Positions 26,662 to 36,406 of a stretch of 64,000 nucleotides of DNA are shown one piece after another; within the stretch, counting starts at the first letter, position 1; every line of letters starts with the position of its first letter. The DNA lies in NCBI GenBank assembly GCA_031553535.1, contig JAVBLM010000015.1:1-64000 (forward strand), in the 5' to 3' direction. Both the position numbers and the translations under genes were made by a program. Source of the stretch: JAIROC01 sp031553535 (lineage in GTDB: Bacteria > Bacteroidota > Bacteroidia > Bacteroidales > WCHB1-69). The notes below the pieces were generated by a model. That model did no database searches and was not told the DNA's origin. It saw only the letters and a program-made list of their open reading frames with translations.

Positions 26662-29205
26662 TTATTGGTCTCTTTTTGTGATATTTACTTTGATGTCATC
26701 TGTTTCTTTATCGTAATCAAGCAATACTTTGTCTCCTTCTTTAATGGAGCCATTGATAATTTCCTCTGCTAATAAATCTTCTATGTATTTTTGAATGGCT
26801 CGCTTTAACGGACGAGCTCCATATTGCGGACTCCAGCCTTTTTCTGCAATAAAGTCTTTAGTCGATTCACTTAATTCGAATGTAATACCTAATTCCGCCA
26901 TTCGATTATATACATGATATATCTCAATATCAATAATCTTGAAGATATCATCTTTATCCAAAGGATTAAAAACTACAATATCGTCAATACGATTGATAAA
27001 TTCCGGGGCGAATTGTTTATTGAGAGCATCTTCAAGAACTTTTTGAGCATCTTTACTATATGTCTCTTTTCGAGCAGAGGTTGAGAATCCTATTCCTTGT
27101 CCGAAATCTTTTAATTGACGGCTTCCGACGTTGGAAGTCATGATGATAATTGTGTTTTTAAAATCTACTCTTCTGCCTAATCCGTCTGTCAGATGTCCGT
27201 CATCAAAGACCTGAAGTAAAATATTAAATACGTCAGGGTGTGCTTTTTCTATTTCATCCAGCAAGACTATGGAATAAGGTTTACGCCTTACTTTTTCTGT
27301 TAACTGGCCGCCTTCTTCATATCCCACATATCCCGGAGGCGCTCCCACCAAACGTGATATCGAGAATTTCTCCATATATTCGCTCATGTCGACACGGATC
27401 ATGGCATCTTCGCTATCGAATAGATATTTTGCCAATACCTTACATAAGAATGTTTTTCCTACTCCTGTAGGCCCTAAAAACATAAAGGTACCTATTGGCT
27501 TATTAGGATCTTGTAAGCCCACTTTATTTCTTCGAATTGCCCGGGTTATTTTATGAACGGCTTCTTTTTGCCCGATAACAGTGTTGTCAAGATAATCCTC
27601 CATATTAGTCAAGCGGTCACTCTCATTTTTGCTGATCCTTTTAACAGGAACTCCTGACATCATAGCCACTACGTCAGCAACGGTCTCTTCCGTTACTTCC
27701 GCACGCTGTAAATGCATTTCTTTTTCCCATTCCCTTTTAGCTAGTTCTAGTTTGTCTTCCAGATTCTTAGCTTCGTCCCTGTATTGGGCGGCTTCTTCGT
27801 ACTGCTGTTGTTGGATGGCTGTACGTTTTTTATCGGACAGTTCATCCAATTGTTTTTCAAGATCCAGGATATTATCCGGGGTTCCGATATTGTGAATATG
27901 CACCCTTGCTCCGGCTTCATCCATAGCGTCGATAGCTTTATCGGGCAGATACCTGTCTGTAATATAGCGTTGAGTAAGGTGAACACAGGCACGGATAGCA
28001 TCGTCGGTATAGTTTACCAAATGATGATCCTCGTATTTACCTTTGATATTCTGAAGAATTTGTATCGTTTCATCAATCGTAGTAGGATCTACCATTACTT
28101 TCTGAAAACGGCGTTCCAATGCGCCGTCCGATTCAATATTTTTCCGGTATTCATCTAATGTTGTAGCTCCGATACATTGGAGTTCGCCTCTGGCCAAGGC
28201 AGGTTTGAACATATTAGATGCATCCAGCGATCCGGTAGCATTTCCTGCGCCAACAATGGTATGGATTTCGTCAATAAATAGTATTACATTGGGGTCGGAT
28301 TCCAGTTCGGCAAGCAGGGCTTTCATTCGTTCTTCAAATTGACCTCTGTATTTTGTTCCTGCAACCATAGAAGCTATATCCAACGTAACCACACGTTTAT
28401 CCATCAATACACGGGGGACATTGCGTTCTTTGATACGAATAGCTAATCCTTCTGCAATGGCTGATTTTCCTACACCGGGTTCACCGATAAGTATCGGGTT
28501 ATTCTTTTTTCTTCTGCTTAGAATTTGGGCAATGCGCTCCAATTCTTTTTCTCTTCCAACAACAGGGTCTAACCGTCCATCTTCTGCCGCTTTATTTAAA
28601 TCACGGCCAAAAGCATCCAAAACAGGAGTCGTACTCTTTTTCAGGAATCCACCTCCTTTAGCGGAACGGGGCTTTTGTTCGCCTGATCCGAAGTCTTCAT
28701 CATCATATTGTTCTTCGCCGGAAGGATCGGAATCAGCGTTCATTTGTGTTTGCCCGCCATTGATTTTATCCTGTTCTACCAAATAGGATTCCAATTTTTC
28801 GAAAGTCAATCCATATTCATTCAAAAGGCCTTTCAGGTAATTATCTTTCTTCCATAGAATAGCCAAAAGAATATGTTCAACTTCGATTTGATAGTTTCCA
28901 TGGCGTTTTGCAAATAATCCTGCCAAGTCAAACATACGTTCGGTTTGCTTGATTAAAGGTAACGGTTTACCGGAATAAACCGTTGAGCCTTCTTCTGTTG
29001 ACATTTGATTTGTTATCCGCTGACGGATAAGATCAACATCTATATTAAAATGATCAAATACTTCTTTTATTAAATCAAGGTTTGCATCTATTATTGCTAA
29101 AAAAACATGCTCAATTCCGATAGTATTTGAATGAAGTTGTTGCGCTTCCACAGAACTTATGCTTATAACCTGATTCATTTCATCGGAAAAAGTCCATTTA
29201 TCCAT
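26662..29205 (-). CDS. clpC: ATP-dependent Clp protease ATP-binding subunit ClpC
   Basis: 847 residues from ATG 29205. The frame extends to 29271, but MDKWTFSDEMNQVISISSVE aligns with the usual ClpC start. Two N-repeats (about 10-150), AAA1 with GEPGVGKS and a Walker B FIDEIHTIVGAG, a UVR-type coiled segment QQQYEEAAQYRDEAKNLEDK, AAA2 with GPTGVGKT, pore loop GYVGYEEGG, and an IGF tripeptide in FGQGIGFSTS that would dock ClpP. Unfolds proteins for ClpP degradation. A candidate -7 box TATTTTTG lies at 29269-29276. Confidence 0.95.
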   Translation of the reverse strand: MDKWTFSDEMNQVISISSVEAQQLHSNTIGIEHVFLAIIDANLDLIKEVFDHFNIDVDLIRQRITNQMSTEEGSTVYSGKPLPLIKQTERMFDLAGLFAKRHGNYQIEVEHILLAILWKKDNYLKGLLNEYGLTFEKLESYLVEQDKINGGQTQMNADSDPSGEEQYDDEDFGSGEQKPRSAKGGGFLKKSTTPVLDAFGRDLNKAAEDGRLDPVVGREKELERIAQILSRRKKNNPILIGEPGVGKSAIAEGLAIRIKERNVPRVLMDKRVVTLDIASMVAGTKYRGQFEERMKALLAELESDPNVILFIDEIHTIVGAGNATGSLDASNMFKPALARGELQCIGATTLDEYRKNIESDGALERRFQKVMVDPTTIDETIQILQNIKGKYEDHHLVNYTDDAIRACVHLTQRYITDRYLPDKAIDAMDEAGARVHIHNIGTPDNILDLEKQLDELSDKKRTAIQQQQYEEAAQYRDEAKNLEDKLELAKREWEKEMHLQRAEVTEETVADVVAMMSGVPVKRISKNESDRLTNMEDYLDNTVIGQKEAVHKITRAIRRNKVGLQDPNKPIGTFMFLGPTGVGKTFLCKVLAKYLFDSEDAMIRVDMSEYMEKFSISRLVGAPPGYVGYEEGGQLTEKVRRKPYSIVLLDEIEKAHPDVFNILLQVFDDGHLTDGLGRRVDFKNTIIIMTSNVGSRQLKDFGQGIGFSTSARKETYSKDAQKVLEDALNKQFAPEFINRIDDIVVFNPLDKDDIFKIIDIEIYHVYNRMAELGITFELSESTKDFIAEKGWSPQYGARPLKRAIQKYIEDLLAEEIINGSIKEGDKVLLDYDKETDDIKVNITKRDQ

Positions 29206-29268
29206 ATTGATTTTGTTTGTTTTATGATTAAATTTCATATCAGATATATTATAATCCGATACAATAAC

Positions 29269-29276
29269 CAAAAATA
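29269..29276 (-). promoter_or_regulatory. Candidate -7 element (TATTTTTG) for clpC
   Basis: CAAAAATA on the plus strand, 63 bp upstream of ATG 29205, in the divergent region with gyrA. It supports a start at 29205 or 29238 rather than 29271. Confidence 0.4.
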
Positions 29277-29425
29277 AAGCTTTTGGTTCGAAATAGTGGG
29301 GTTATTCTGTTTGATTTTTGAACAGGAAAATGTTGAATAATTAATCAAGGTAAAAATAACTGTTTAGTTGCTTTTTTTTGTATCTTCGTAAATTATTTCA
29401 AAAAAGTTTAAGTAATTGAACTTTA

Positions 29426-29433
29426 TATTTTTG
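29426..29433 (+). promoter_or_regulatory. Promoter -7 element (TATTTTTG) for gyrA
   Basis: TATTTTTG, 16 bp before ATG 29450, giving a very short leader. A second weaker box TATCTTCG lies at 29381-29388. Confidence 0.5.
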
Positions 29434-29449
29434 CACTTTAAAATTAGAT

Positions 29450-31972
29450 ATGACAGAAGGAGGAAGAATAGTTCCGGTAAACATTGAAGATCAAATGAAA
29501 TCAGCATACATTGATTATTCAATGTCAGTGATAGTTTCTCGTGCGTTACCGGATGTTAGGGATGGTTTCAAGCCTGTTCACAGAAGGATTTTGTTTGCGA
29601 TGAATGACATGGGCATTACATCGGATAAACCAACTAAGAAATCCGCAAGAATTGTCGGAGAAGTATTGGGGAAATATCACCCGCATGGAGATACTGCCGT
29701 TTACGAATCAATGGTGCGTATGGCTCAGGATTGGTCTTTACGCTATACAATGGTTGAAGGACAAGGTAACTTTGGATCTATTGATGGTGATTCTCCTGCG
29801 GCGATGCGTTATACGGAAGCGCGTTTGAGAAAACTGGCAGAGGAAATGCTGGAAGATATCAACAAGGATACGGTTGATATGAGGCTGAACTTTGATGATT
29901 CTTTGTATGAGCCTACTATTTTGCCTGCCAAGGTACCTAATTTATTAATAAACGGTTCATCCGGTATTGCGGTGGGTATGGCTACGAATATGCCCCCTCA
30001 TAATCTTTCGGAAGTAATAGACGGGACGATTGCATATATTGATGACCGGGAAATCGAGATTGAAGAACTGATTAAATATGTAAAAGCTCCGGATTTCCCA
30101 ACGGGATGTACTATTTATGGGTATGACGGAGTGAGAGATGCTTTGCTGACAGGTCGTGGCCGTGTGATGATGCGGGGAGATGTTACTGTAGAAACGACGG
30201 AACACACCCATGGCAGGGAGCGTATTATTATCAATAACATACCGTATCAAGTCAACAAGGCGGAAATGGTTAAAAAAATTGCCGATCTTGTAAAAGAAGG
30301 CAGAATAGAAGGTATTGCAGAGATACGCGATGAATCCAAACGGGAGGTTCGGGTTGTGTTGGAACTGAAACGCGATGCCGTTACCAATGTTGTGATTAAT
30401 AAGCTATATCAATATTCACCACTTCAGACTTCTTTCAGTGTAAACAATGTTGCTTTGGTACATGGTCGTCCAATGATGTTGAACCTAAAAGATTTAATAC
30501 GGCATTTTGTGGACCACAGGCATGAAGTGGTTATTCGCCGGGCTAAGTATGACCTTAAAAAGGCAGAGGACAGATTACATATCGTAGAAGGCTTTTTAAA
30601 AGCGCTGGATATCATTGATGAGATTATCCATTTGATCAGAGCTTCCAAAACAGTGGAAGAAGCAAAAGCAGGTTTGATGGAGAAATGGCAGTTCTCGGAA
30701 ATACAATCCTCTGCAATTGTTGACATGCGTTTAAGGCAGTTGACAGGATTGGAAAGAGAAAAGCTACAGAATGAATACGATGAGCTAATAAAAAGAATTG
30801 ATTATTTAACTCGCTTCCTGGCGGATGAATCTATGCGTATGGAACTTATCAAACAGGAATTGTTGGAGATAAAAGAAAAGTACGGGGATGATCGCAAAAG
30901 CCATATCGAGTATGCTGCTACGGATTTCAGGATAGAGGATACGATAGCGGATGAAGATGTGATTATTACCATCTCCCATCTGGGATATATCAAAAGAACC
31001 AGTTTGAGTGAATATAAGGTTCAAAACAGGGGAGGAAAAGGATCGAAAGGTTCGGATGCCCGTGATGCTGACTTTATAGAACATTTATATACGGCCACCA
31101 ATCATAATTATCTCCTGTTCTTTACCGAAAAAGGGAAGTGTTTCTGGTTGCGGGTATTTGAAATCCCGGAAGGAAATAAAGTTTCCAAAGGCCGTGCTAT
31201 TCAGAATTTGATTAATATAGAACAAGACGATAAGATCAAGGCTGTTATTAATGTAAAGAATCTATCGGATACGGATTATATAAACAACAATTATATCGTT
31301 CTTTGTTCAGAAAAAGGAGTTATCAAGAAAACGTCTTTGGAAGCATATTCGCGTCCTCGTCAGAATGGTATCAATGCCATAACGATCAGGGAAGGGGATA
31401 CATTATTGGAAGCTCGATTAACAGATGGAAATTCTGTTATCATGATGGCTTTGTATTCAGGTAAAGCGGTTCGTTTTCGTGAAAAACATGTTCGTCCGAT
31501 GGGGCGTAATGCTTCAGGGGTGAAAGGGGTTACGCTTGCCAATGCTCAGGATCGCGTAGTGGGCATGCTTTGTATACCGGATACAGGGGAAGAAGATATA
31601 CTTGTAGTATCTGAAAATGGATATGGCAAACGTTCTTCGTTGGAGGATTATAGAGAGACTAACCGGGGAGGAAAAGGAGTAAAAACCATTAACATCACAG
31701 ACAAAACGGGGAATTTGATTGCCTTGAAGAATGTTACGGATGCCGATGATTTGATGATCATCAATCGTAGTGGAATAATTATACGATTGAAAGTTTCTGA
31801 TCTGCGTGTCATGGGTCGAGCAACACAGGGAGTAAGGCTGATCAATCTTAAGGCAGGGGATTCTATTGCTGCTGTAACACAAGTTCCTACCGAAGAAGAT
31901 AATGGGGAAGAACTTGAAAATGGAGAACATGAAGTTGATATAACAGGTACGGAAGTTGAAAATGAATCGTAA
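29450..31972 (+). CDS. gyrA: DNA gyrase subunit A
   Basis: 840 residues. Catalytic tyrosine Y121 in DSPAAMRYTEARL. Quinolone-resistance region reads HPHGDTAVYESMVRMAQ, so the positions equal to E. coli 83 and 87 are Thr82 and Glu86. The GyrA box is QNRGGKGSKG (about residue 520), and the C-terminal beta-pinwheel has repeated blades (RPMGRNASGVKG, ETNRGGKGVKT, RVMGRATQGVRL). The acidic tail (EEDNGEELENGEHEVD) is typical. The TPR gene follows at 73 bp, an order common in Bacteroidales. Confidence 0.97.
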   Translation: MTEGGRIVPVNIEDQMKSAYIDYSMSVIVSRALPDVRDGFKPVHRRILFAMNDMGITSDKPTKKSARIVGEVLGKYHPHGDTAVYESMVRMAQDWSLRYTMVEGQGNFGSIDGDSPAAMRYTEARLRKLAEEMLEDINKDTVDMRLNFDDSLYEPTILPAKVPNLLINGSSGIAVGMATNMPPHNLSEVIDGTIAYIDDREIEIEELIKYVKAPDFPTGCTIYGYDGVRDALLTGRGRVMMRGDVTVETTEHTHGRERIIINNIPYQVNKAEMVKKIADLVKEGRIEGIAEIRDESKREVRVVLELKRDAVTNVVINKLYQYSPLQTSFSVNNVALVHGRPMMLNLKDLIRHFVDHRHEVVIRRAKYDLKKAEDRLHIVEGFLKALDIIDEIIHLIRASKTVEEAKAGLMEKWQFSEIQSSAIVDMRLRQLTGLEREKLQNEYDELIKRIDYLTRFLADESMRMELIKQELLEIKEKYGDDRKSHIEYAATDFRIEDTIADEDVIITISHLGYIKRTSLSEYKVQNRGGKGSKGSDARDADFIEHLYTATNHNYLLFFTEKGKCFWLRVFEIPEGNKVSKGRAIQNLINIEQDDKIKAVINVKNLSDTDYINNNYIVLCSEKGVIKKTSLEAYSRPRQNGINAITIREGDTLLEARLTDGNSVIMMALYSGKAVRFREKHVRPMGRNASGVKGVTLANAQDRVVGMLCIPDTGEEDILVVSENGYGKRSSLEDYRETNRGGKGVKTINITDKTGNLIALKNVTDADDLMIINRSGIIIRLKVSDLRVMGRATQGVRLINLKAGDSIAAVTQVPTEEDNGEELENGEHEVDITGTEVENES

Positions 31973-32045
31973 ATTTGAAACAAAATAAGGATATTAATCG
32001 TAAACAACACGAATAAAGAAGTATAAATAATTAAATAATAAAAAT

Positions 32046-33197
32046 ATGAAGAAATTATCTTTTATGGTATGCTTGCTCTTTGTTGTGAGTTTTGCCTTTG
32101 GTCAAGTAAAGGAATTGAATAATGCATATAATTTTTATGCAAACGGCTATTACGACAGAGCAAAAGATGCTATCGATAAGGCTATTTTAAATGAAATAAC
32201 GAAAACTGAAGCAAAAACATGGATGTACCGTGGGAATATCTATCTGCAATTGGCTGTTTCGAAAGAGAAAGAGTTTAGAAGTCTTTGCACCAACTGTGGA
32301 GAAATTGCGTACGACTCTTATTTAAAAGCGTTGGAACTAGATCCGGCTATTGCGGTGAACATGAATATTTCAGAGCCTAAAATGGGATTGAAATATTGTG
32401 CGCAGCTTATGTATGAAGATGCCGTTAAGCTTTATGAGAACAAAAAATATGAGGAAGCTTATGCGATGTTGGAGAAAGCATACAAGGCAGATAGATCACA
32501 GGATTACATTGTTTATTTGCTCGGATATACGGCGGAGATAACAAAGAGAATGGATGCGGCCAAGACACATTATAATGACTTAGTGAAGAGGAAATCCAAA
32601 GATATTATGCCTTATCTTCGTTTAGCCAATATATATAAAGCGGAGAATGATACGTCGAAAGTATTAAGTGTAATGAAAGCAGGAGATCCTATCTTTTTTT
32701 CAGGAGATTCTATGAATGTAGATTATGCAGTGTCATATTCAATTGCATTGTCTTGGGCTGGGAAAGCCGATGATGCTGCTGCAATTATGAATAAGGCCTT
32801 GGAAAAATATCCCACAAACCATGTTTTATTAATTAATTATGGTTCTGAGTTGAGTAATGAAAAGAAGTATACAGAAGCAGAAGTATATTTTAAACGTGCC
32901 TTGGAATTACAGCCCAATGATTTAACAGCAATATACAACCTAGGGAATTGCTATTATAATAATTATGTGGACAAAATGAAAACATTAGAATCGATTGAGG
33001 ATAATACTGTTTATGAACAAGAAAGAGAAGCTGCTTCTAACTTGTTAGAAAAAGCTCGTCCGTATATAGAGAAAGCTCATGAAATGGATCCTAAAGATAG
33101 GAATACATTGCTCATGTTAAAGATAATATATGCTCACATGGGTTTGAATGATGAATTGAAAGCTATTGAGGCTAAATTAGATGCTTTGGAAAAATAA
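32046..33197 (+). CDS. TPR-repeat exported protein, gyrA-linked
   Basis: 383 residues. Signal peptide MKKLSFMVCLLFVVSFAFG then Q. Several tetratricopeptide repeats are visible (EDAVKLYENKKYEEAYAMLE, AAIMNKALEKYPTNHVLLIN, AEVYFKRALELQPNDLTAIY), plus a C-terminal helical segment. Probably periplasmic and scaffolding; no enzymatic motif. The placement right after gyrA is conserved in Bacteroidales, for unknown reasons. Terminator at 33217-33244. Confidence 0.85.
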   Translation: MKKLSFMVCLLFVVSFAFGQVKELNNAYNFYANGYYDRAKDAIDKAILNEITKTEAKTWMYRGNIYLQLAVSKEKEFRSLCTNCGEIAYDSYLKALELDPAIAVNMNISEPKMGLKYCAQLMYEDAVKLYENKKYEEAYAMLEKAYKADRSQDYIVYLLGYTAEITKRMDAAKTHYNDLVKRKSKDIMPYLRLANIYKAENDTSKVLSVMKAGDPIFFSGDSMNVDYAVSYSIALSWAGKADDAAAIMNKALEKYPTNHVLLINYGSELSNEKKYTEAEVYFKRALELQPNDLTAIYNLGNCYYNNYVDKMKTLESIEDNTVYEQEREAASNLLEKARPYIEKAHEMDPKDRNTLLMLKIIYAHMGLNDELKAIEAKLDALEK

Positions 33198-33216
33198 GCA
33201 TATAAAAAATAAAATG

Positions 33217-33244
33217 AGGCAACCACATAAGGTTGCCTTTTTCA
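33217..33244 (+). terminator. Terminator after the gyrA-TPR unit
   Basis: Stem AGGCAACC (33217-33224) and GGTTGCCT (33231-33238), loop ACATAA, then TTTTTC. Confidence 0.88.
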
Positions 33245-33314
33245 TTATAGAAAGTTTGTCTGGTATAGTTTTAGTAGAAGTGATTATTATAAGAAATAAA
33301 ATATAAAATATAAA

Positions 33315-34757
33315 ATGAAAAGATTATTTGTTGTTTTTTTCCTATTATTCTTTCCGTATAGTATAACAGCACAAACCGAGCAGGAAAACCTTGCTAAATA
33401 CCGGCATTACCGCCAACGGTTTAATCAATATTTTATGTATATAGGCGACAGGCCGGGGGAGAGCCTGGTTGTTTGTGCACGAAACAGGGATTTTAAACCA
33501 CAGCTTAGTTATGGGCAACATGGTATTCATTTCGGTTATTATTTAGGTGTTCTGGCAACGGAATATGACCTTTTGATGCGGAATGAACAGCATAATCAAG
33601 CATCTGAAACATTGGAAGAATTAAGCTATGCTTTACTTGCTTATGAAGAGCAATTGGATAAATGCGAGCAATATTGGGGAAAAGAGAAATGCCTGGATGG
33701 TTTTTTTGTGCGTGAGAATGTACCGCTTGATTATCTGGACAGTAATACAGAGTCCGGCAGGAGCCATCTTGAATCCCTGAACAGGGGCTTAACTTCTGAA
33801 AATATATGGAGTCCAGATAACGGCTCTATGAAAGGACTTGCTACCGGAAAGCCGGGGTGGGTGGATGGACTTTATGAACATCCTGCTATAAAAGAACCAA
33901 TGAGCCAGGATGAGGCTTATGGAGTGATGATGGGTATGGCTTTGGTTGCAAAATGCGTTCCTCCTCTTGCTGCAAGAGCAATACATCTTTTTGAATTGAT
34001 CTCATTGCATATCATCGGTAAAAATGAATGTCAGAATTGTGGTGGTGAAGGGTATGTGATAAAAAAACCGGATTGTGAATCTGTTTCGGAAAGCACCGGA
34101 GGCGTAACTGCATTTTTTGGTTACGGTATTGCTTATGCTGCAGCTAAGGTGACGGGAAAAGATATTGAATATTTCTATAATACGTTTGATTCCAAGAAAA
34201 TATCGCCTTTGGTGAATGATTATTTTCAAACAGGAAAACTTAAGCTGACGATCGGAAATAATAATATGTATATGCTTTGGAAGATATGCAAAAGAGGGAT
34301 TCCCGGCTCTCAGGAATGGAACCGCTCTATGGTTTCTACTCTTGCATCCATTGGGGATTCGTGGGGGAAGAACACCAATAAAGGCATAACAAATAATTGT
34401 TATTGGAAGAAAGGGCCGAAACCCCATGATTGGAGAAGTTTTTATCTTAGCCTATGGCGTTTTTTGCACGACAAAGCCCCGGACAATAACGAAAAGAAAT
34501 TAATTAAATCAGAGCTTGATGTTGCCCCATATGAAGGACCCTATAGTTTCAAGACGGAAAAATACCCGGCTAATTATGCACCGGGCGGATGGGCTTATGT
34601 TTATCGATACAGGGCTACAATGAAGGAGCAGTTTGAAGGAGATTCTTATATAGGTGTTTTTAATGGATTGGATTATATGCTGATGTATAATCTATATCAA
34701 TTGATTTATGCAAAGGAAGATACGGATATTCCTGCATATTCAGTTTCGAACGATTGA
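33315..34757 (+). CDS. Secreted protein of unknown function
   Basis: 480 residues. Signal MKRLFVVFFLLFFPYSITA then Q. The mature part is helix-rich and aromatic (QHGIHFGYYLGVLATEYDLL, QDEAYGVMMGMALVAKCVPP, GGVTAFFGYGIAYAAAKVTG, GGWAYVYRYRATM). It has a C-x2-C pair in KNECQNCGGEGYV and other cysteines. The alternation of helices with GYYLG/DEAYGVMMG motifs suggests an alpha/alpha toroid such as in glycoside hydrolases or lyases, but no catalytic pair is recognised. Single gene between the gyrA-TPR terminator and array 2. Confidence 0.7.
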   Translation: MKRLFVVFFLLFFPYSITAQTEQENLAKYRHYRQRFNQYFMYIGDRPGESLVVCARNRDFKPQLSYGQHGIHFGYYLGVLATEYDLLMRNEQHNQASETLEELSYALLAYEEQLDKCEQYWGKEKCLDGFFVRENVPLDYLDSNTESGRSHLESLNRGLTSENIWSPDNGSMKGLATGKPGWVDGLYEHPAIKEPMSQDEAYGVMMGMALVAKCVPPLAARAIHLFELISLHIIGKNECQNCGGEGYVIKKPDCESVSESTGGVTAFFGYGIAYAAAKVTGKDIEYFYNTFDSKKISPLVNDYFQTGKLKLTIGNNNMYMLWKICKRGIPGSQEWNRSMVSTLASIGDSWGKNTNKGITNNCYWKKGPKPHDWRSFYLSLWRFLHDKAPDNNEKKLIKSELDVAPYEGPYSFKTEKYPANYAPGGWAYVYRYRATMKEQFEGDSYIGVFNGLDYMLMYNLYQLIYAKEDTDIPAYSVSND

Positions 34758-35038
34758 TTCTTTTACTGAAATTTATTTTCTTTCTATTGAATATTTGGAT
34801 AGTAACTACTATTCAAAGGAATTGGAAAATATGATAGATCTGATTAAGCATATTAACAGGTTTGATGTAGGTTGACAGGCAAAGTCTATAAGGACAGAAC
34901 AAATAAGGGAAAGGAGACATACCGGCACGTCTTATTTATACCGGAAAAAGTGTTTAACATCGATTGTCTTATATCTTAAAGCTTTAGAATATATACTATC
35001 GATAATCTTTGAGGGTCAGTCCGGGGAGATGGAGTATA

Positions 35039-35332
35039 GGCCAACAATCGTTGAGACTAATTCGAAAGCTCGGAACATCTGCCAACGACCGTTGGGAGCA
35101 ATTCCGAAGTTCCGGAAAGCCTGCCAATGACAGTTGGGAATAATTCCGAGGTTCCGGAAAGTCTGCCAACGACCGTTGGGAACAATTCCGAGGTTCCGGA
35201 AAGTCTGGCAATGACCGTTGGGAGCAATTCCGAGATTTCGGAAAGTCTGCCAATAACCATTGGGAATAATTCCGAAATTTCGAAATATCAGCCATCAATC
35301 ATTGGATTAAATTCCGAAAACACGGAACAGTT
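35039..35332. repeat. 42-bp tandem repeat array 2 (seven units)
   Basis: Units start at 35039, 35081, 35123, 35165, 35207, 35249 and 35291, all 42 bp, with the edge units most diverged. A typical unit carries two palindromes: CCAACGACCGTTGG, and TTCCGAGGTTCCGGAA. The second matches the core of array 1 at 14 of 16 positions. The array lies between a plus-strand gene ending at 34757 and a minus-strand gene ending at 35530. 34758-35038 and 35333-35529 show no gene. Confidence 0.9.
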
Positions 35333-35529
35333 ATCCATAATCAATAAACTATGATCATCTATTCGGCGAAGACAACCCGGTTTCAGGTTTTGTATATGCC
35401 GCTTAGATTTAGGATTAAATGGACATAGGAAATAGAACAAATCCATTTCAGGAAAAGAATATTTATTCCGGTTGTTTCGAAACTAAAAAAAGAAGAGGGG
35501 GAAATAATAATAACTGTCCAGGTAAATGA

Positions 35530-36291
35530 TCAGGCACCTGTCCATCCACCGTCGACGGTAACAACGGTTCCGTTAACAAATTTTGCCTCATCGCTGGCAA
35601 GAAAAACAACTACGTTTGCCACATCTTGAGCTTCTCCCAAGGGTCCGGCTGCTACATATTTATTCAAAGCATATACTCCTTTTTGGTCAATGTTATTTAG
35701 AGTTTTTCCAATATTGGTATTTACACTGCCGGGTGCAATAGCAATACAACGAATATTATCTTCCCTGTAAACGGCAGCGATGTTCTGGGTTAACCCGATA
35801 ATGGCGTGCTTGCTCGATACGTAACTTACTCCTCCTCTTGCTCCGAACATACCTCCCACAGAAGCCGTATTGATAATTACTCCCGGTTTCTTTTCTTTAA
35901 GCAGTTGTTTGATTACCAATTGTGATAAAATGGTTGGTCCCTTTACATTTATATCCATCACTTTTTCCCAGAGTTTTATATCCAGGTCATCTACAGGCAT
36001 AAAGTTGTCCATTATTCCGGCATTATTGATTAAGATATCAACGGTATGGAATTTGTCGATTGTTTTGGCAACCAGGTTTTCCAAATCTTCCTTTTTAGAG
36101 ACATCCGTGATAATACCCAATGCGGAAAATCCTTCATCGTTAATTTCTTTACAGGTTTTTTTTAGCGATTCTTCATTCATATCGGCGATTACAACTCTTG
36201 CTTTTCTTTTTGCAAATAATCTGGCGATTGCTTCGCCCATTCCTGATCCTGCGCCGGTAATGATGACTACTTTATTCTCTAATGAATTCAT
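35530..36291 (-). CDS. Short-chain dehydrogenase/reductase
   Basis: 253 residues, classical SDR. NAD(P)-binding TGAGSGMG, NNAG motif in LINNAGIMDN, catalytic Ser in NTASVGGMFGA, and Y-x3-K in SYVSSKHAIIG. An Asp after the second strand (VVIADMNEE) suggests NAD preference. Similar to glucose-1-dehydrogenase and 3-oxoacyl-ACP reductase groups; the substrate is not deducible. A role as a keto-sphinganine or keto-capnine reductase is conceivable because the window holds two oxoamine synthases, but there is no linkage. Confidence 0.88.
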   Translation of the reverse strand: MNSLENKVVIITGAGSGMGEAIARLFAKRKARVVIADMNEESLKKTCKEINDEGFSALGIITDVSKKEDLENLVAKTIDKFHTVDILINNAGIMDNFMPVDDLDIKLWEKVMDINVKGPTILSQLVIKQLLKEKKPGVIINTASVGGMFGARGGVSYVSSKHAIIGLTQNIAAVYREDNIRCIAIAPGSVNTNIGKTLNNIDQKGVYALNKYVAAGPLGEAQDVANVVVFLASDEAKFVNGTVVTVDGGWTGA

Positions 36292-36406
36292 GATTTTTTA
36301 TTATTAAATGAAATTAATTTTATTTATTATGAAAACAAAAACAGTTGTGGAAAGTTTATTATGAAGTTAATCTCCTATCTCGACTTTTGACAACTTCTAT
36401 GTATAC

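Noticed and set aside
29690..29720. Thr82/Glu86 in GyrA as a quinolone-resistance mutation
   Set aside because: Species-level baseline is unknown, so a natural variant is as likely.
34996..35354. Open frames through array 2 on both strands
   Set aside because: Same reason as array 3; repeats, not genes.
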